Shown here piece after piece: positions 10,472 through 21,062 of a stretch of DNA of 64,000 nt. The translations under genes and the position numbers were made by a program. Below the pieces are notes generated by a model that was given only the letters and a program-made list of their open reading frames with translations, was not told the origin of the DNA and did no database searches. Every line of letters begins with the position of its first letter. Position 1 is the first letter of the stretch. Source of the stretch: Erigeron canadensis (lineage: Eukaryota > Streptophyta > Magnoliopsida > Asterales > Asteraceae); assembly GCF_010389155.1 (NCBI RefSeq), contig NC_057763.1, forward strand, positions 39,228,645 through 39,292,644. Reading direction: 5' to 3'.

Positions 10472-12159
10472 ACCTGAACACCTTTATGATGTTGTACTTT
10501 GTGGTTGGATTGTTGTAACCTTGGCCGGCCACCCGACACTGACTCATGGTCAACATATTCCATTGTTTAATTTGGTGAAAGTGTTCCTTTCAATAAAAAC
10601 AAACTTATGTTAGGTGAAAGTCTTCTTTTTCTGGCATGTAGCATGAAATAAGTCAATTATATTTGCTTGTTCACGTTCTAAAGCATACATTTTATATGTT
10701 GGAATGAATCACTTCGATCCCATTTGATTCTATATTTCTATACTACAATTTGTTTTACCTAAAACTTCCATTTATACAATTTGTCTTAATATTAAAAAAA
10801 AGGGAACTAACTAAAACTAGATATTACCATTAAGAGAGTAAGAGTTTTGGGAATGTCGTCTTGAATCAAGACGCTACTATGGGGATGTGATCAAACGGAG
10901 ACGACCTCGAGCTATGAACCTAGAGGTTGGGAAAATGGTTGGGTGAAAACAAAGTGAAATAGACTTGTTTGGTATGAAAAGGTCTGCTAAGTAATGATAG
11001 ACCAATGGTTGATGGCATTAATTACTAAATGGTTCACATCACCACAACAGGTGATGAGAAGCATCAGCGTCACATCAATGCCGCCACTTAACATACTCAT
11101 TAAATCCGTAACATTAACCATATCATATCATGTTTTTATGTTAAAATGTAGTAATACTTATAAAATAAATGACCCCATTAACCCCAACTACCTTTTAAAG
11201 TGGAACGAACAATCTTGACATATCCACCCCATAACCACATTATTCTTGTAATTGTCGACCACTCGACCTCTCAATGACCCCGCCACCCCGGTGGAATTAC
11301 TTCTACCTTGTTCACCCTTCACCATCACTAACACTCGTGTGCGTTATTTAGATTTGAGAGCAACCTTAATTTGAAAGCTACCCGTATAAATCTTTGTTTG
11401 GTACTTTTCATATTTTAATGTCCATGGACTTACTACTGGAGCCTCTTCTTTTATATATAACTTTTACGTGTACATTTTTCAAATTTTCCGTACAAAAAAT
11501 GATAAAAGGATGTCAAAATTCTTATAACATCTGCTCTTCAACTGTTACACATTTGTCTCATTTAAGCTAAAATCGCATTATGAAGTTCATTCTTGGGGAT
11601 GATTTGACATACTAGCTGCTGCATGTCTAATTAGGTGTATAATGGCTATTCTAAATGACTTGCTGTTCATATTTAAGCATTCATTCAATCACCTTGTTTA
11701 ATTGTCTTTCCTTATAATGACATAAATGTGTTACGTAGGCTTTTTGGTTATACATAAAGGGTAAAATCAAGACCAGTAGTTAATAAGAAGCAGATTTTTG
11801 AAACTATGATGCTACAACAAGTATATGCATTTGATATGACAATGTTGTGGAAAAACCCTCTGTATGTCTAAAAAATGTAACTTGAGACAAATCAATATTC
11901 ATGTTGTAATTAACTTGTGTTTTTATCTATCATTCACCAGGACATTCCTAAGATCATAATATAATGCAAATGAGATTATGAGAAAGATGTTTGCCAGATC
12001 AAAATTTTTCTTAATTGTATCATAAAACTGTAAGTTTGATAGTAAATAGATAGATATCATGAAAATTAGGAATAATTGGTTTACCTTGAAGTATTTGGAT
12101 TTGGTATTTGGTATTCGGTGAAGTCTACAACCTTTCATTAAAGTCCAATACCGTCATTG
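10472..12159. other. Intergenic, no gene seen
   Basis: This holds the GST 3' UTR and AT-rich DNA. Short frames at 10994-11218 and 11923-12138 match no family I know and have no coding character. No repeat ends were seen. Confidence 0.55.
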
Positions 12160-13145
12160 CCAAAATGTGTTAGGAGCGAGCCAGACAATGTGAATCTGTA
12201 CGTAAGACTAATAGCTGAACATGTAGTTGGGTTCCAACGAAGAGACTCGGGGGCCACTCTTGATCCCTCTTACATTCAACAAAACCTGAGCTCTCTCCAA
12301 TTCACTCCATTTTTCCCATATCAGTGTACAAAGTACACAATATATCATAGCAAGTGCGGTTATTTCCAAGTTTCCATGAGCTCTACAACCAGCAAGAAAA
12401 GCTTTCTATACACTTTTAATAGGCTCAAAAGGCATTTCATTTATCACTTCCATCGCCACTTTTAGACTCCCTAAGCGTGCTAAAAGATCAACAAAACAAA
12501 CATAATGCTTGGCATTTGGAAGAAACTCATATTTCCCGTAACTAAGGAAGAAAAGATATGTCTACCTATTTGTACAATTGTACTAATCTTGAATGAGCAC
12601 AAACACTCAATATCACAATCAACGTCACTTCATCAGGATTTATACCAACATAACGCTTCTTCAACATGCTTTCCTAATGCCAAACGTTTAGCCAATGATT
12701 TCCAAGTGAAACCATTCTTCTTTTTCATACTAACAAAAACGCTTCGTCATGAGACCTACCACGTTTCCCATACATGCCAACTAAAGAATTGAAGTACCCA
12801 AAATCACATCAACCTCCAACGAGTTCCTCTTAATAAACTCTTGTACCCAAAATCACATCAACACCCATCTTAATGGGCAATGGCCCCACAACTCGCACAC
12901 GTAGCCAAAACATTAACCATAGTCACACGATTCAGTACCACACCCGCATACTGCATTTGTTCAAACGTCAACAAAGCATCACCAAAACCTCCCACATTTT
13001 CTAAACCCAGTTACCATATCCGTTCAAGAAACAACATCTCTTTGAGGCACTTCATCAAACACCTGGCGACAAGTCCGTTTCACTATCTGTGTATGCATCA
13101 TTCGGGCCAAGTTCAGATCTTTAATATCTTTTATAGCTTTAACTC
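12160..13145 (-). pseudogene. Decayed pentatricopeptide-repeat (PPR) protein gene
   Basis: Read on the minus strand, several short frames give PPR motifs in the right order. From about 13140: LARMMHTQIVKRTCRQVFDE, then VPQRDVVS followed by a stop and TDMVTGF. At about 13000-12880: GDALLTFEQMQYAGV with NRVTMVNVLATCA. At about 12450-12380: EVINEMPFEPIKS and FLAGCRAHGNLEI, the E-type end of plant organellar PPR proteins. At least four stops and several frameshifts interrupt it. Live members bind RNA in mitochondria or plastids and act in RNA editing or processing. The plus-strand frames at 12157, 12505 and 12880 are antisense shadows of this relic. Confidence 0.85.
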
Positions 13146-13278
13146 TACAAGTGTACAACAGGGAAAATGTAGTTATTGGAACAAAAAAGATAGGGCAGTA
13201 AAAAAGGGTTTTTTAGTTTTAAAAAAAAAAAAAAAAAAGTTAATGCGTATCCGAGAAATAAAAGGGAAAAAAATCCAA

Positions 13279-13349
13279 TGCGTATCCGGGGAATCGAACC
13301 CCGGTCAGTACCGTGGGAGGGTACTATGATACCACTACACTAGATACGC
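13279..13349 (-). tRNA. tRNA-Gly (anticodon CCC)
   Basis: The minus strand folds into a 71-nt cloverleaf. The acceptor stem is GCGTATC with GATACGC and discriminator A. The D arm includes GTGTAGTGGTATCA. The anticodon stem is GTACC/GGTAC around the loop CTCCCAC (anticodon CCC, reading GGG). The T arm has GGGGTTCGATTCCCC. There is no intron and CCA is not encoded. A T-run lies downstream on the minus strand at 13270-13258 and 13237-13220, as expected for Pol III termination. It is a nuclear-type tRNA, not plastid-derived. Confidence 0.97.
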
Positions 13350-13470
13350 TCCTGTTGTTATGCGACTTCAATTGAAGTTTAATAAACCTGTAAAAACACA
13401 CTCTGTGTCGATCTTCTATTTATTGGGAAAAAAAAAATCAGTTGGGAATTAATTTGAGAGGAGGAGAAAA

Positions 13471-15048
13471 ATGAGAGTAATAGGTCTGACCGGTGGAATT
13501 GCGACCGGCAAAAGCACTGTCTCCAATCTCTTCAAAGCTAACGCCTTTCCCGTCGTCGATGCTGACGTCATCGCACGCGTAAGTCTTCAGTTACTTGTAT
13601 CTAATCTAATTTAATCCGTGTATATTAAACCCTAGTTTGTTAATAATAAATTTGAACATTAAAAACCTAGTTTGAATAAAAAGTGTGGAAAGAAGCCTAA
13701 TTTTGCTGGCAGTATGAAGATGTTAGGAATGTCCAATTTTACTACTTATTAGATTGTACAGTATATATCTTGGTTTTGTTAATATATAGTTTACCTTTTG
13801 GAGAAAAAAAAAAACAATACCAAGTTTGAAGTCTGTTATATCATTATAAGAAACAATATATTTTAATGTTATAGGATGTATTGAAGAGAGGTAGTGGTGG
13901 TTGGAAAAAAGTCGTGGCAGCTTTTGGGGATGATGTATTGCTTGAAAATGGGGAAGTCGACCGCGTTAAGCTCGGCCACATTGTATTTACCGATCCTTCA
14001 AAACGCCAGCTTCTTAATAGGTACTACTATCAACTAACTTTGAAGTTTTTATATGTGGTTCATGTCAAAGTTTGAGATGCTGCGGCGACATTTTGTGTTT
14101 AATACATGATATTTGGATTAATTAGTGTTGTTCTTAAAGTTTCTAAAATAAGGTGCTATTGGTGTTCCAAAAGTTCCTTTTAGAGGAAAAGTGACTTTGA
14201 ACGCTTTCTTTCTGATGCATAGTTAGCTCGCATTAACTTTAAGAAAACTTCATTGTATTTAGAGATTTTGCAAGAAAGATATCATTTAGTGAAGCTATAG
14301 GATGTTTACAACTAGAGCTTATATTATTGTGGAACATAGGCTGTAGCGACTTCATCAGTATTGTCTCTATTAAAAGAGATATTGGCCATCATTGAACCAA
14401 TATGTCTTGAAAATCTTTCACCAATTTCTAATTGTACCAAGAGCATAACCAATACGTCTGCAAAGTAGTCATGAGTCTATGGAATTTTATATTATTTGGC
14501 TATGTTAATTCCTTTTCATCAGATAATTTTATGGCAAGCCTAATGCTTTGTTAGTTAGTGATTGGATATATGGTAACTAGAAAATCTTGAAATTTGTGTG
14601 TAGGCTTCTTGCCCCTTACATTTCATTTGGTATATTTTGGGAAGTTTTCAAGCTGTGGATGAAGGGTTGTAAGATTATCATCCTTGACGTACCCTTGTTG
14701 TTTGAGGCCAAAATTGATCGTTGGACAATGCCGGTAATTGTTGTGTGGGTTGATCCTGAAACTCAACTTCAACGTCTCATGGCCAGGGACAGAACATCTG
14801 CACAAGATGCTCAGAACAGGATAAACTCCCAGATGCCTCTTGATATAAAAAGGTCAAAAGCAGACATAGTGATTGATAATAATGGATCTTTAGAGGACTT
14901 GCATGAAAGTTTCAAGAAGGTATTAGATCAGGTTACCAAACCATTAACATGGACTGAGTTCTGGCTTTCAAGACAGGGTGCTATAGTGGCTTTAGTATCA
15001 ATATTTTCAGGTGTTATTGGATGCAAGAAGATGCTTGCACGATTATGA
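13471..15048 (+). CDS. coaE: Dephospho-CoA kinase (last step of coenzyme A synthesis)
   Basis: Exons are 13471-13578, 13875-14020 and 14604-15048 (699 nt, 232 aa), with GT-AG introns. The enzyme phosphorylates the 3'-hydroxyl of dephospho-CoA with ATP to give CoA. The P-loop GGIATGKST is at residues 8-16, VVDAD at 28-32, the lid and CoA-binding part is [12 protein letters not shown], and RQLLNRLL joins exons 2 and 3. The length fits plant CoaE. After the kinase core come a hydrophobic stretch (about 209-224) and the last three residues ARL. ARL fits the canonical plant peroxisomal targeting signal type 1, but the hydrophobic segment suggests a tail anchor; which one acts cannot be told from sequence. 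The start is the first ATG, in an A-rich context, and opens the conserved MRVIGLTGG. Confidence 0.95.
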
Positions 15049-15737
15049 TTTTAGGTTCACTAATGATATGTGAAGATTGAGGATGGATTTTATTGGAAGT
15101 TACTTTTTTTTATCAAAAAAGTTTAGTACTTTAAAATGATTAATTGGGGCCATTTCTATAGCAATCTGTTGTTTGATATGTTTAAAATATGCATATCTAT
15201 GTTTTATAACATATCTTGCTTTTAGTCTCTTTTTTACAACTGGGTCAAGATAAGGTCACTTATCGTTCAAACTTTTAGAAAGTTTAGTTAAACAATTGGG
15301 TGATTAGAAGTTGGAGAGCTGATACATAACTCCATATACTGGATCTCTTTGTTTTCTGGTAGGTTCCTGATTGCAGTCCCCTATCTTCTTTGTTTATGAT
15401 ATCTGAGGTTCAGAAGTGCTGTGACTTTATTTTGCTGTCTTTGTCATTATCTTATATCTTATTACCCACTTCTTCATTATTCATTGAAGAGTTCATATGT
15501 GACTGCCGAGTGTTGAATAGGTTGCTGATGATGATGAACATAGTTATAATTTCAAGTGGTGAATTGTTATAAATATGCTAAGTTGTACAAAAATGTTGAC
15601 AAGATCGAGATTGGTTATGTGTTGTAAGATAAAAATGCCAAGTCATGAAGAACATATATGCATATTTTGATCAAGCAATTATTGTTTAGGTTTGTCATCC
15701 TGCCTATTGTTGTTCCTGTTGGTTTTCTGTTGTGTAA
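15049..15737. other. CoaE 3' flank, no gene seen
   Basis: The 3' UTR and following AT-rich DNA. The frame at 15390-15572 has no recognisable content. Confidence 0.55.
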
Positions 15738-16241
15738 GTGCAACCTAGAGGGGGTGAATAGGTTGTACCCGATTTTTAACTTGGTTTACAAAACTTTTTG
15801 ATTAACAATCAATCTTAACTTACTAGATACAAAACTTGCATGATTTGAACAACAAAGAAGTTAACCCTTGTAGCTATAACAAGCAATTGAATCCTTGTGA
15901 AGCAAATATGATAAAAGATAATGAACAATAATAAGAAGATAAGGGTAACAAAGTATATCACCACATGAACACCACGATATATAGTGGTTGGGGTCGGATG
16001 TTAACTAATCCGCCTTAATCCACTCCTCGATACACAATCGAGATTTTGTAGCACTATCTTTCTCCAAAACCGGTGGAGAGTCCACAATACAATCTTGACA
16101 CTTCAAGATGAACCAACAATTCCTAACCACTAGGAATTAACCAAGTCTTGACACTTCAAGACACACCAATGATTCCTAACCACTAGGAAATCTTCAATTC
16201 TTGACACTTCAAGAATTTGCCCAACTCTAACCACTAGAGTT
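15738..16241. repeat. Dispersed repeat built of successive stem-loops
   Basis: A chain of perfect or near-perfect hairpins with short loops. It includes GTGCAACCTA with TAGGTTGTAC (15738-15768), CTCGAT/ATCGAG (16026-16042), TCTCC/GGAGA (16069-16088), and then three units each with a TCTTGA/TCAAGA hairpin and a second hairpin with loop ACCAC (16118-16138, 16172-16190, 16223-16241). The last has CTCTA/TAGAG where the others have TTCCTA/TAGGAA, so pairing is kept while sequence changes. The opening CCTAGAGGGGGTGAATAGG is a word I associate with widespread plant repeats, but I cannot assign a class and see no TSD. Confidence 0.7.
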
Positions 16242-18692
16242 TATATTACACCCAAATGATCTTGATAAAACTTTGTTAAACCATGTATGCACCAACATGT
16301 TAGTTTCCTAGAAGTAATAACCATAATGTCCGGCTTTTGACCAAATCCGCAAGCCCAACTGTTCAAGTCTAGATTGGTCATCTCATATTCACAAGTACTA
16401 AAGAAGATTAACATGACCTGGATTGATATGACTGTGATATCAAACTTAAGACATGGGTTACCTAGTGATCAATGCTGAGGCAGCTGAGCAATCCTTGTAT
16501 TATTGTCGTTGCAGTTGCAAAAATGAACATACTATTTGCTTTCTGACTAAAAAGCAAAAAGAAGGGACATCCTGATTTGTGAGTGGGTGAGTATGAATAT
16601 GTAGATAGCCAGATAGGGATTGGATTATTATTATACATTTGATTTACATTCCAGTTGGGCTTAAGAAACTGACCGATAAACTTTTATATACATTTTACAC
16701 ATTTATAATTTACTAAGCATGTTACTGAATCTGAATTATCTTCAGAACTCTGTAACATCAAGACATTGACGTGGCATGGTAAAAGCAAAACTTTTACATT
16801 CCAACAGGGAAGTAACAGCAAGTGTTTGAAATGACATGAAAATAAATAGGTTTGGGTTGAGCTAACAGATTCGAGTTGCCATAATATTAAAAGCATTGGG
16901 TTTTAGCTGAACGTCTTATCAGGATTGACTAAACGGGTTCGTGACACGGTTCCTGCCAAAATCATCCCTAAATAATTCTTTATCTACCCGTCACAATATG
17001 ATTGACATGCTAAGGCTGGGATCGATCATTATTTGGTGTCAAAGTAGGGGAATCGGAGTGAACTAAATGGCCACCATCTATTTACAAGGTGAAACTTCTT
17101 TTTGTCTGCAAATGAAATTTAGCATACATGATGATGCCATGATGGTAATTCTCAACTTCTCATATAGTATCATGACTTCATGATCATGTTAGTTGTGGGA
17201 TGTTGACCTACCAACCAACCAAGTGAACCAAGTAATCATCTAGTTTTTGCTTTTTAACTAGTTTCAAACTGAGAGTTTAACGACAAAGTAATCATGTAGA
17301 AGTGTTACATTTTACACATTTATAATTTACTAAGCATGTTACTTAGTTTATTTACATTATACACATTTATAATTTACTGAAATGAAACCAAATGGCTGAA
17401 ATCGACACAATTAGCAGAACCTACTGTTTATAATTAGATTAGAGTAGTGTTTCTGGTTGACCGTCCGACTTTTATCCAAATTCGTCTGTCATGCTTCTTT
17501 CATTCTTTGCATCGAAGTGGTTGTTCTTTGGAATCATGTTATTTATCATTAGTTTAGATAAATATATATTGCATCGTTTTTTTGTTTTTTATCAACCAAT
17601 TAATATATGTCCAGACTTGGGTAAGTTGTTAGTTTAATCTCTTTTTCTTTTTTTCTAAATTATATTGTACAACTGCCTAATGCATAGAATGTACAAGTTC
17701 TCATAGCACATAATAATTTTTACCATTTTTCATTTCAACTCCCTAAACTTTCTATCTTTTAACTTTTGTCACACATCAAAGTTTTCGTTTTTATTTCTTG
17801 ACACTAAATTTTTGAATTCTCATGTTTTTATAAAATAATTTTCACATGGTTACGATTTTACTTTTAAACATCTGGTTTTGACTATCTTTATCCGTCTTTT
17901 TATATATATATAACATTTTTAATATATAATAACTTTCATTATCGTTACGTCTTACGTTCATGTAACATTTAAAGCATTATTATAGTTATTATTTATGTTT
18001 TTATACAAAAGTCTATACAAATTTACAAGCATTTGACATAAATTTAGGTCCAAAATTTTGTCATATAAAAATCGTATTCACGGCAACATGTGGGTACAAT
18101 AACTAGTTTCTTCAACAAAGGTTTTGACATACACACCGATGGTTGTTATATAAAAGAAGTCACACACATAAATATGCATATAAACAAAAACATACACATA
18201 AAGACAAATAGGTTATACATGCAACACATTTCATGTGCCCGTCCTCGTTCTATTCAAATGTCTAATCTCAAGGAAGGACCTAAAAATCACAATTGGATAT
18301 GTTTGGACATATGCTAGTAGTAGTATGCTCCAAATTCTTTATGTTGCTTTTTGTATTGTAGCTTTTCAGCTATCATTAGCATAGAACTTGAACGCTATCA
18401 ATTGTACGTTTTGATTTAAATAAAACGAAATGTTATTGAATTTGTATATTTGTAAACATTAATTTGGCATTGTGGTTTTTTACTTTTTTATTTTATTTTT
18501 TTTCTTTTTGGGCTTTGTTTCTCTTAGGTTTGTTTCAATTGATTTTGATTTAAAGCGAACTAGAATGTAGTCAGTACAATGCAAGCATGCAGCAGAACGT
18601 TGATGGTGAAGGAGGCGGCGCGATGGTGGCGAATACTGGTGGTGGTGAATAAAATATAGATGGTGTGTTATAAAAGAGAATATTTTAAGTAT
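16242..18692. other. Intergenic, no gene seen
   Basis: AT-rich DNA. A 36-bp sequence (CATTTTACACATTTATAATT...) occurs at 16691-16726 and again at 17308-17343, with a shortened third copy at about 17352-17378. The frame at 18090-18317 lacks any family match. No transposon ends were found. Confidence 0.5.
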
Positions 18693-18790
18693 GGAAAATG
18701 ATTTATCCTCCTAAAATATTAGCCTATGAGCTTCTAAAAAATTAGTCTAAGATTTTTAAGTTAATAACTTAAAAGGATTAATCACTACTC
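18693..18790. mobile_element. Mutator-like MITE (GGAAAATGAT family)
   Basis: A 98-bp element starts GGAAAATGATTTATCCTCCT and ends AGGATTAATCACTACTC, with a perfect 9-bp target duplication TTTAAGTAT at 18684-18692 and 18791-18799. A 9-bp duplication points to the Mutator superfamily. Relatives are at 3089, 50749 and about 52230-52560. Confidence 0.85.
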
Positions 18791-18878
18791 TTTAAGTATT
18801 TCTAGAATGGCTTAAAAAATAAATAAAAGTATAAGACAAAATAATATATCGAAAATAAAATCAGAGTTTACTCACTTA

Positions 18879-19096
18879 GAGGGTGTTTGGGATTGCGTTA
18901 TAAAGTGATTATCTGATTATTGCGTTTGTAAAACGCAAATAATCTCAAAAAGTGTTTCTATGAAAAAGTGATTAGTAATTACTGACTATGAAAACGCAGT
19001 TTTGGGGTACATACTTTTTCAAAACTCAATTTTGAAAATGTATAATTTATTTTGAAAACGCAGATTTTGTTTTGTAATCGCAATATCAAACACCCA
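18879..19096. mobile_element. Tourist-like (PIF/Harbinger) MITE
   Basis: Ends AGGGTGTTTGGGATTGCG and CGCAATATCAAACACCCA match over about 15 of 18 positions and bound 218 bp. Flanks are TTA (18876-18878) and TTA (19097-19099). The GGGTGTTTGG end and TTA duplication fit Tourist MITEs. Confidence 0.72.
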
Positions 19097-19839
19097 TTAA
19101 TCTTTTCACTTAAACATTCATCTAATTTCTAGAACTTCATTTTGCCATCTATTAAAAAATTCCATATGTCTATTAAAAATTACCTAAAACCAAATTAATC
19201 ATGTTAACATATTTGTTAAAGATTTGTGGTGGTAACCAGAGTTAAAGTTGTTCTTAGCAACCGTCAATAAATTTAATATTTGAGTTGGGTTATATTTGTT
19301 TTGCCGGTTTAAAAAAATAAAAAAATAAAAAAAGTTAATATTTGGGTTGGGTTAAACTTAAATATAAGCAAAACTGATACTTTTACGTTTTTATGATTAA
19401 AGATGAAAAATTTAAAATATAGTTTTTTTGAAATTGAAAGTGAATATATGAAAATATAACAACAATCCATTTCAACAAAAGCGGGTTATGAGGATTGTAT
19501 GATGTAAACCGGTTTTAACCAAAAGTAAAAAAACCGGTTCTAAAAATTACTCGTGCTTAAGGCTTTAATTCCAAAAATTTTGACATTATAGTTGAAAAGG
19601 TAATGATGTTCAATGTAAATTTGACATTGAAAAAGAAACTAAATCATTGCGACGAATGGTTTAGTTTAAGCTAGTTTTATATACCTTACGTCCAACCATT
19701 ATACTGTAAATATTTAACAATCCTAGTAAATTGACGGGCCTATCACGTGACATTAGTGATGAGGTGTAAGTGAATGGCTAAACATTCATTTGTGATGCTG
19801 ATGTGTCCCTCATACCAAACCCGACTCAGCACCCTTCGT

Positions 19840-19848
19840 TATATAACC
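19840..19848 (+). promoter_or_regulatory. Probable TATA box of the HIPP gene
   Basis: TTATATAAC lies about 95 bases upstream of the ATG at 19940, with a CT-rich leader after it. It is identified by sequence only. Confidence 0.55.
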
Positions 19849-19939
19849 CACACTCGCCCTCTCACACTCTCAAGTTCATCTAGTCTAGTCTAGTCTTGAA
19901 TTTATTAATTTACATCATATCCCTGAATTGAAGCTACAT

Positions 19940-21062
19940 ATGGCTAATCTTCCTGCTGACCAACTTAAGGTATGCTGCTATCTGTTTAGCCTCCTAATCA
20001 AGTTATGTCATTTGTATCTATCTATTACTCTATTATCTTCTTAAAAATATATAATTTGTCGTTCTTATGTATGTTTTTTTTTTTTTTTGGTTTGTTATTT
20101 GAATTAATTGTGTTTTGCAGACATGGGTGTTGAGAGTTTATATCCATTGTGAAGGATGTAGAAAAAAAGTTTACAAAATTCTTCGAAACATCGATGGTAC
20201 GTAATTACTATATCGGCCATGCTTTTTCTTTTTTTTTAATCGATTAATGAGGGTTTAAGTGTGTATATAAAATAAGTATATATGTAAGTATGATTATGAA
20301 TCTATGATTTTTTGTATGTGATCAGGTGTTTATAAGACGGAAATTGATTCTCAACAACACAAAGCTATAGTTACTGGTTCCGTCACTGGTGACACTCTTG
20401 TCCAGAAGCTTCGAAAATCAGGTAAGCACGCGGAGATCTTATCCGAAAAACCGCCAGAAAGCAAGAAAAAACAGAGCAACAAAAAGAAATCTGATGATGA
20501 TGGTGATGAACCTGTGGTCCTCAAATTAGAAAAAGAGGCAGAACCAAAAATAGTTGTGCCAATTGAGACAGGTGAAAATAACTCGCCACCAAACAGCAAA
20601 AATAAGAAGAAGAAAAAAAAGAATAAAGTTTCGCCAAACAATGAAACCGAAAGCCAGCAACCTCCTCCTGATGATGATGATATTAATAATAATAATCCGT
20701 CTCTAGATGATGACGAATTACCAACTATGAATGGAGACGAATCGAATAAGGAGCAGCAATCACAAATCGTGTCGCCGGTAATTAGTGATCAAATGGGTTA
20801 TGCCACGCCCAACAATTTACCCCAACCTCCGTATTTTGGGTACTATCCAACTGATCCGGCTTATAATGGGATGAGTTACAATACGTCTTATCCGAGTAGT
20901 GAAGCGTCCTACTATACTCCACCGGTGTATGGATATGCTCAATCACATCCGTCTGCTGCTCCTTATTATTATAACCCTGCTCCTTATTATCGTAGGAGCG
21001 TCTTTGATGATGATCAAGAAGCTGAAGCTGATGATGGAAAGGGATATTGCACTATCATGTGA
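19940..21062 (+). CDS. Heavy-metal-associated isoprenylated plant protein (HIPP)
   Basis: Exons are 19940-19969, 20121-20196 and 20326-21062 (843 nt, 280 aa), all GT-AG. The HMA domain (about 11-75) has the metal-binding pair in HCEGCRKKV (C20, C23) and ends KLRKSGKHAEILSEK, typical of the family. A long low-complexity region follows: Lys-rich, then Asp/Asn-rich, then Pro/Tyr-rich (PPYFGYYP, YYYNPAPYY). The last four residues, CTIM, form a CaaX box for farnesylation, so it should attach to membranes. The family binds soft metals and takes part in metal handling and stress or pathogen responses. The first coding exon holds only 10 codons; its start is supported by the fit of phase and HMA domain. 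Confidence 0.93.

Noticed and set aside
12157..13329. Three plus-strand open frames of 95-149 codons
   Set aside because: They are antisense to the decayed PPR gene and, at the right end, to the tRNA-Gly; composition is not coding.
18090..18317. 75-codon open frame in AT-rich intergenic DNA
   Set aside because: No family match, no coding bias, no neighbouring exon signals.
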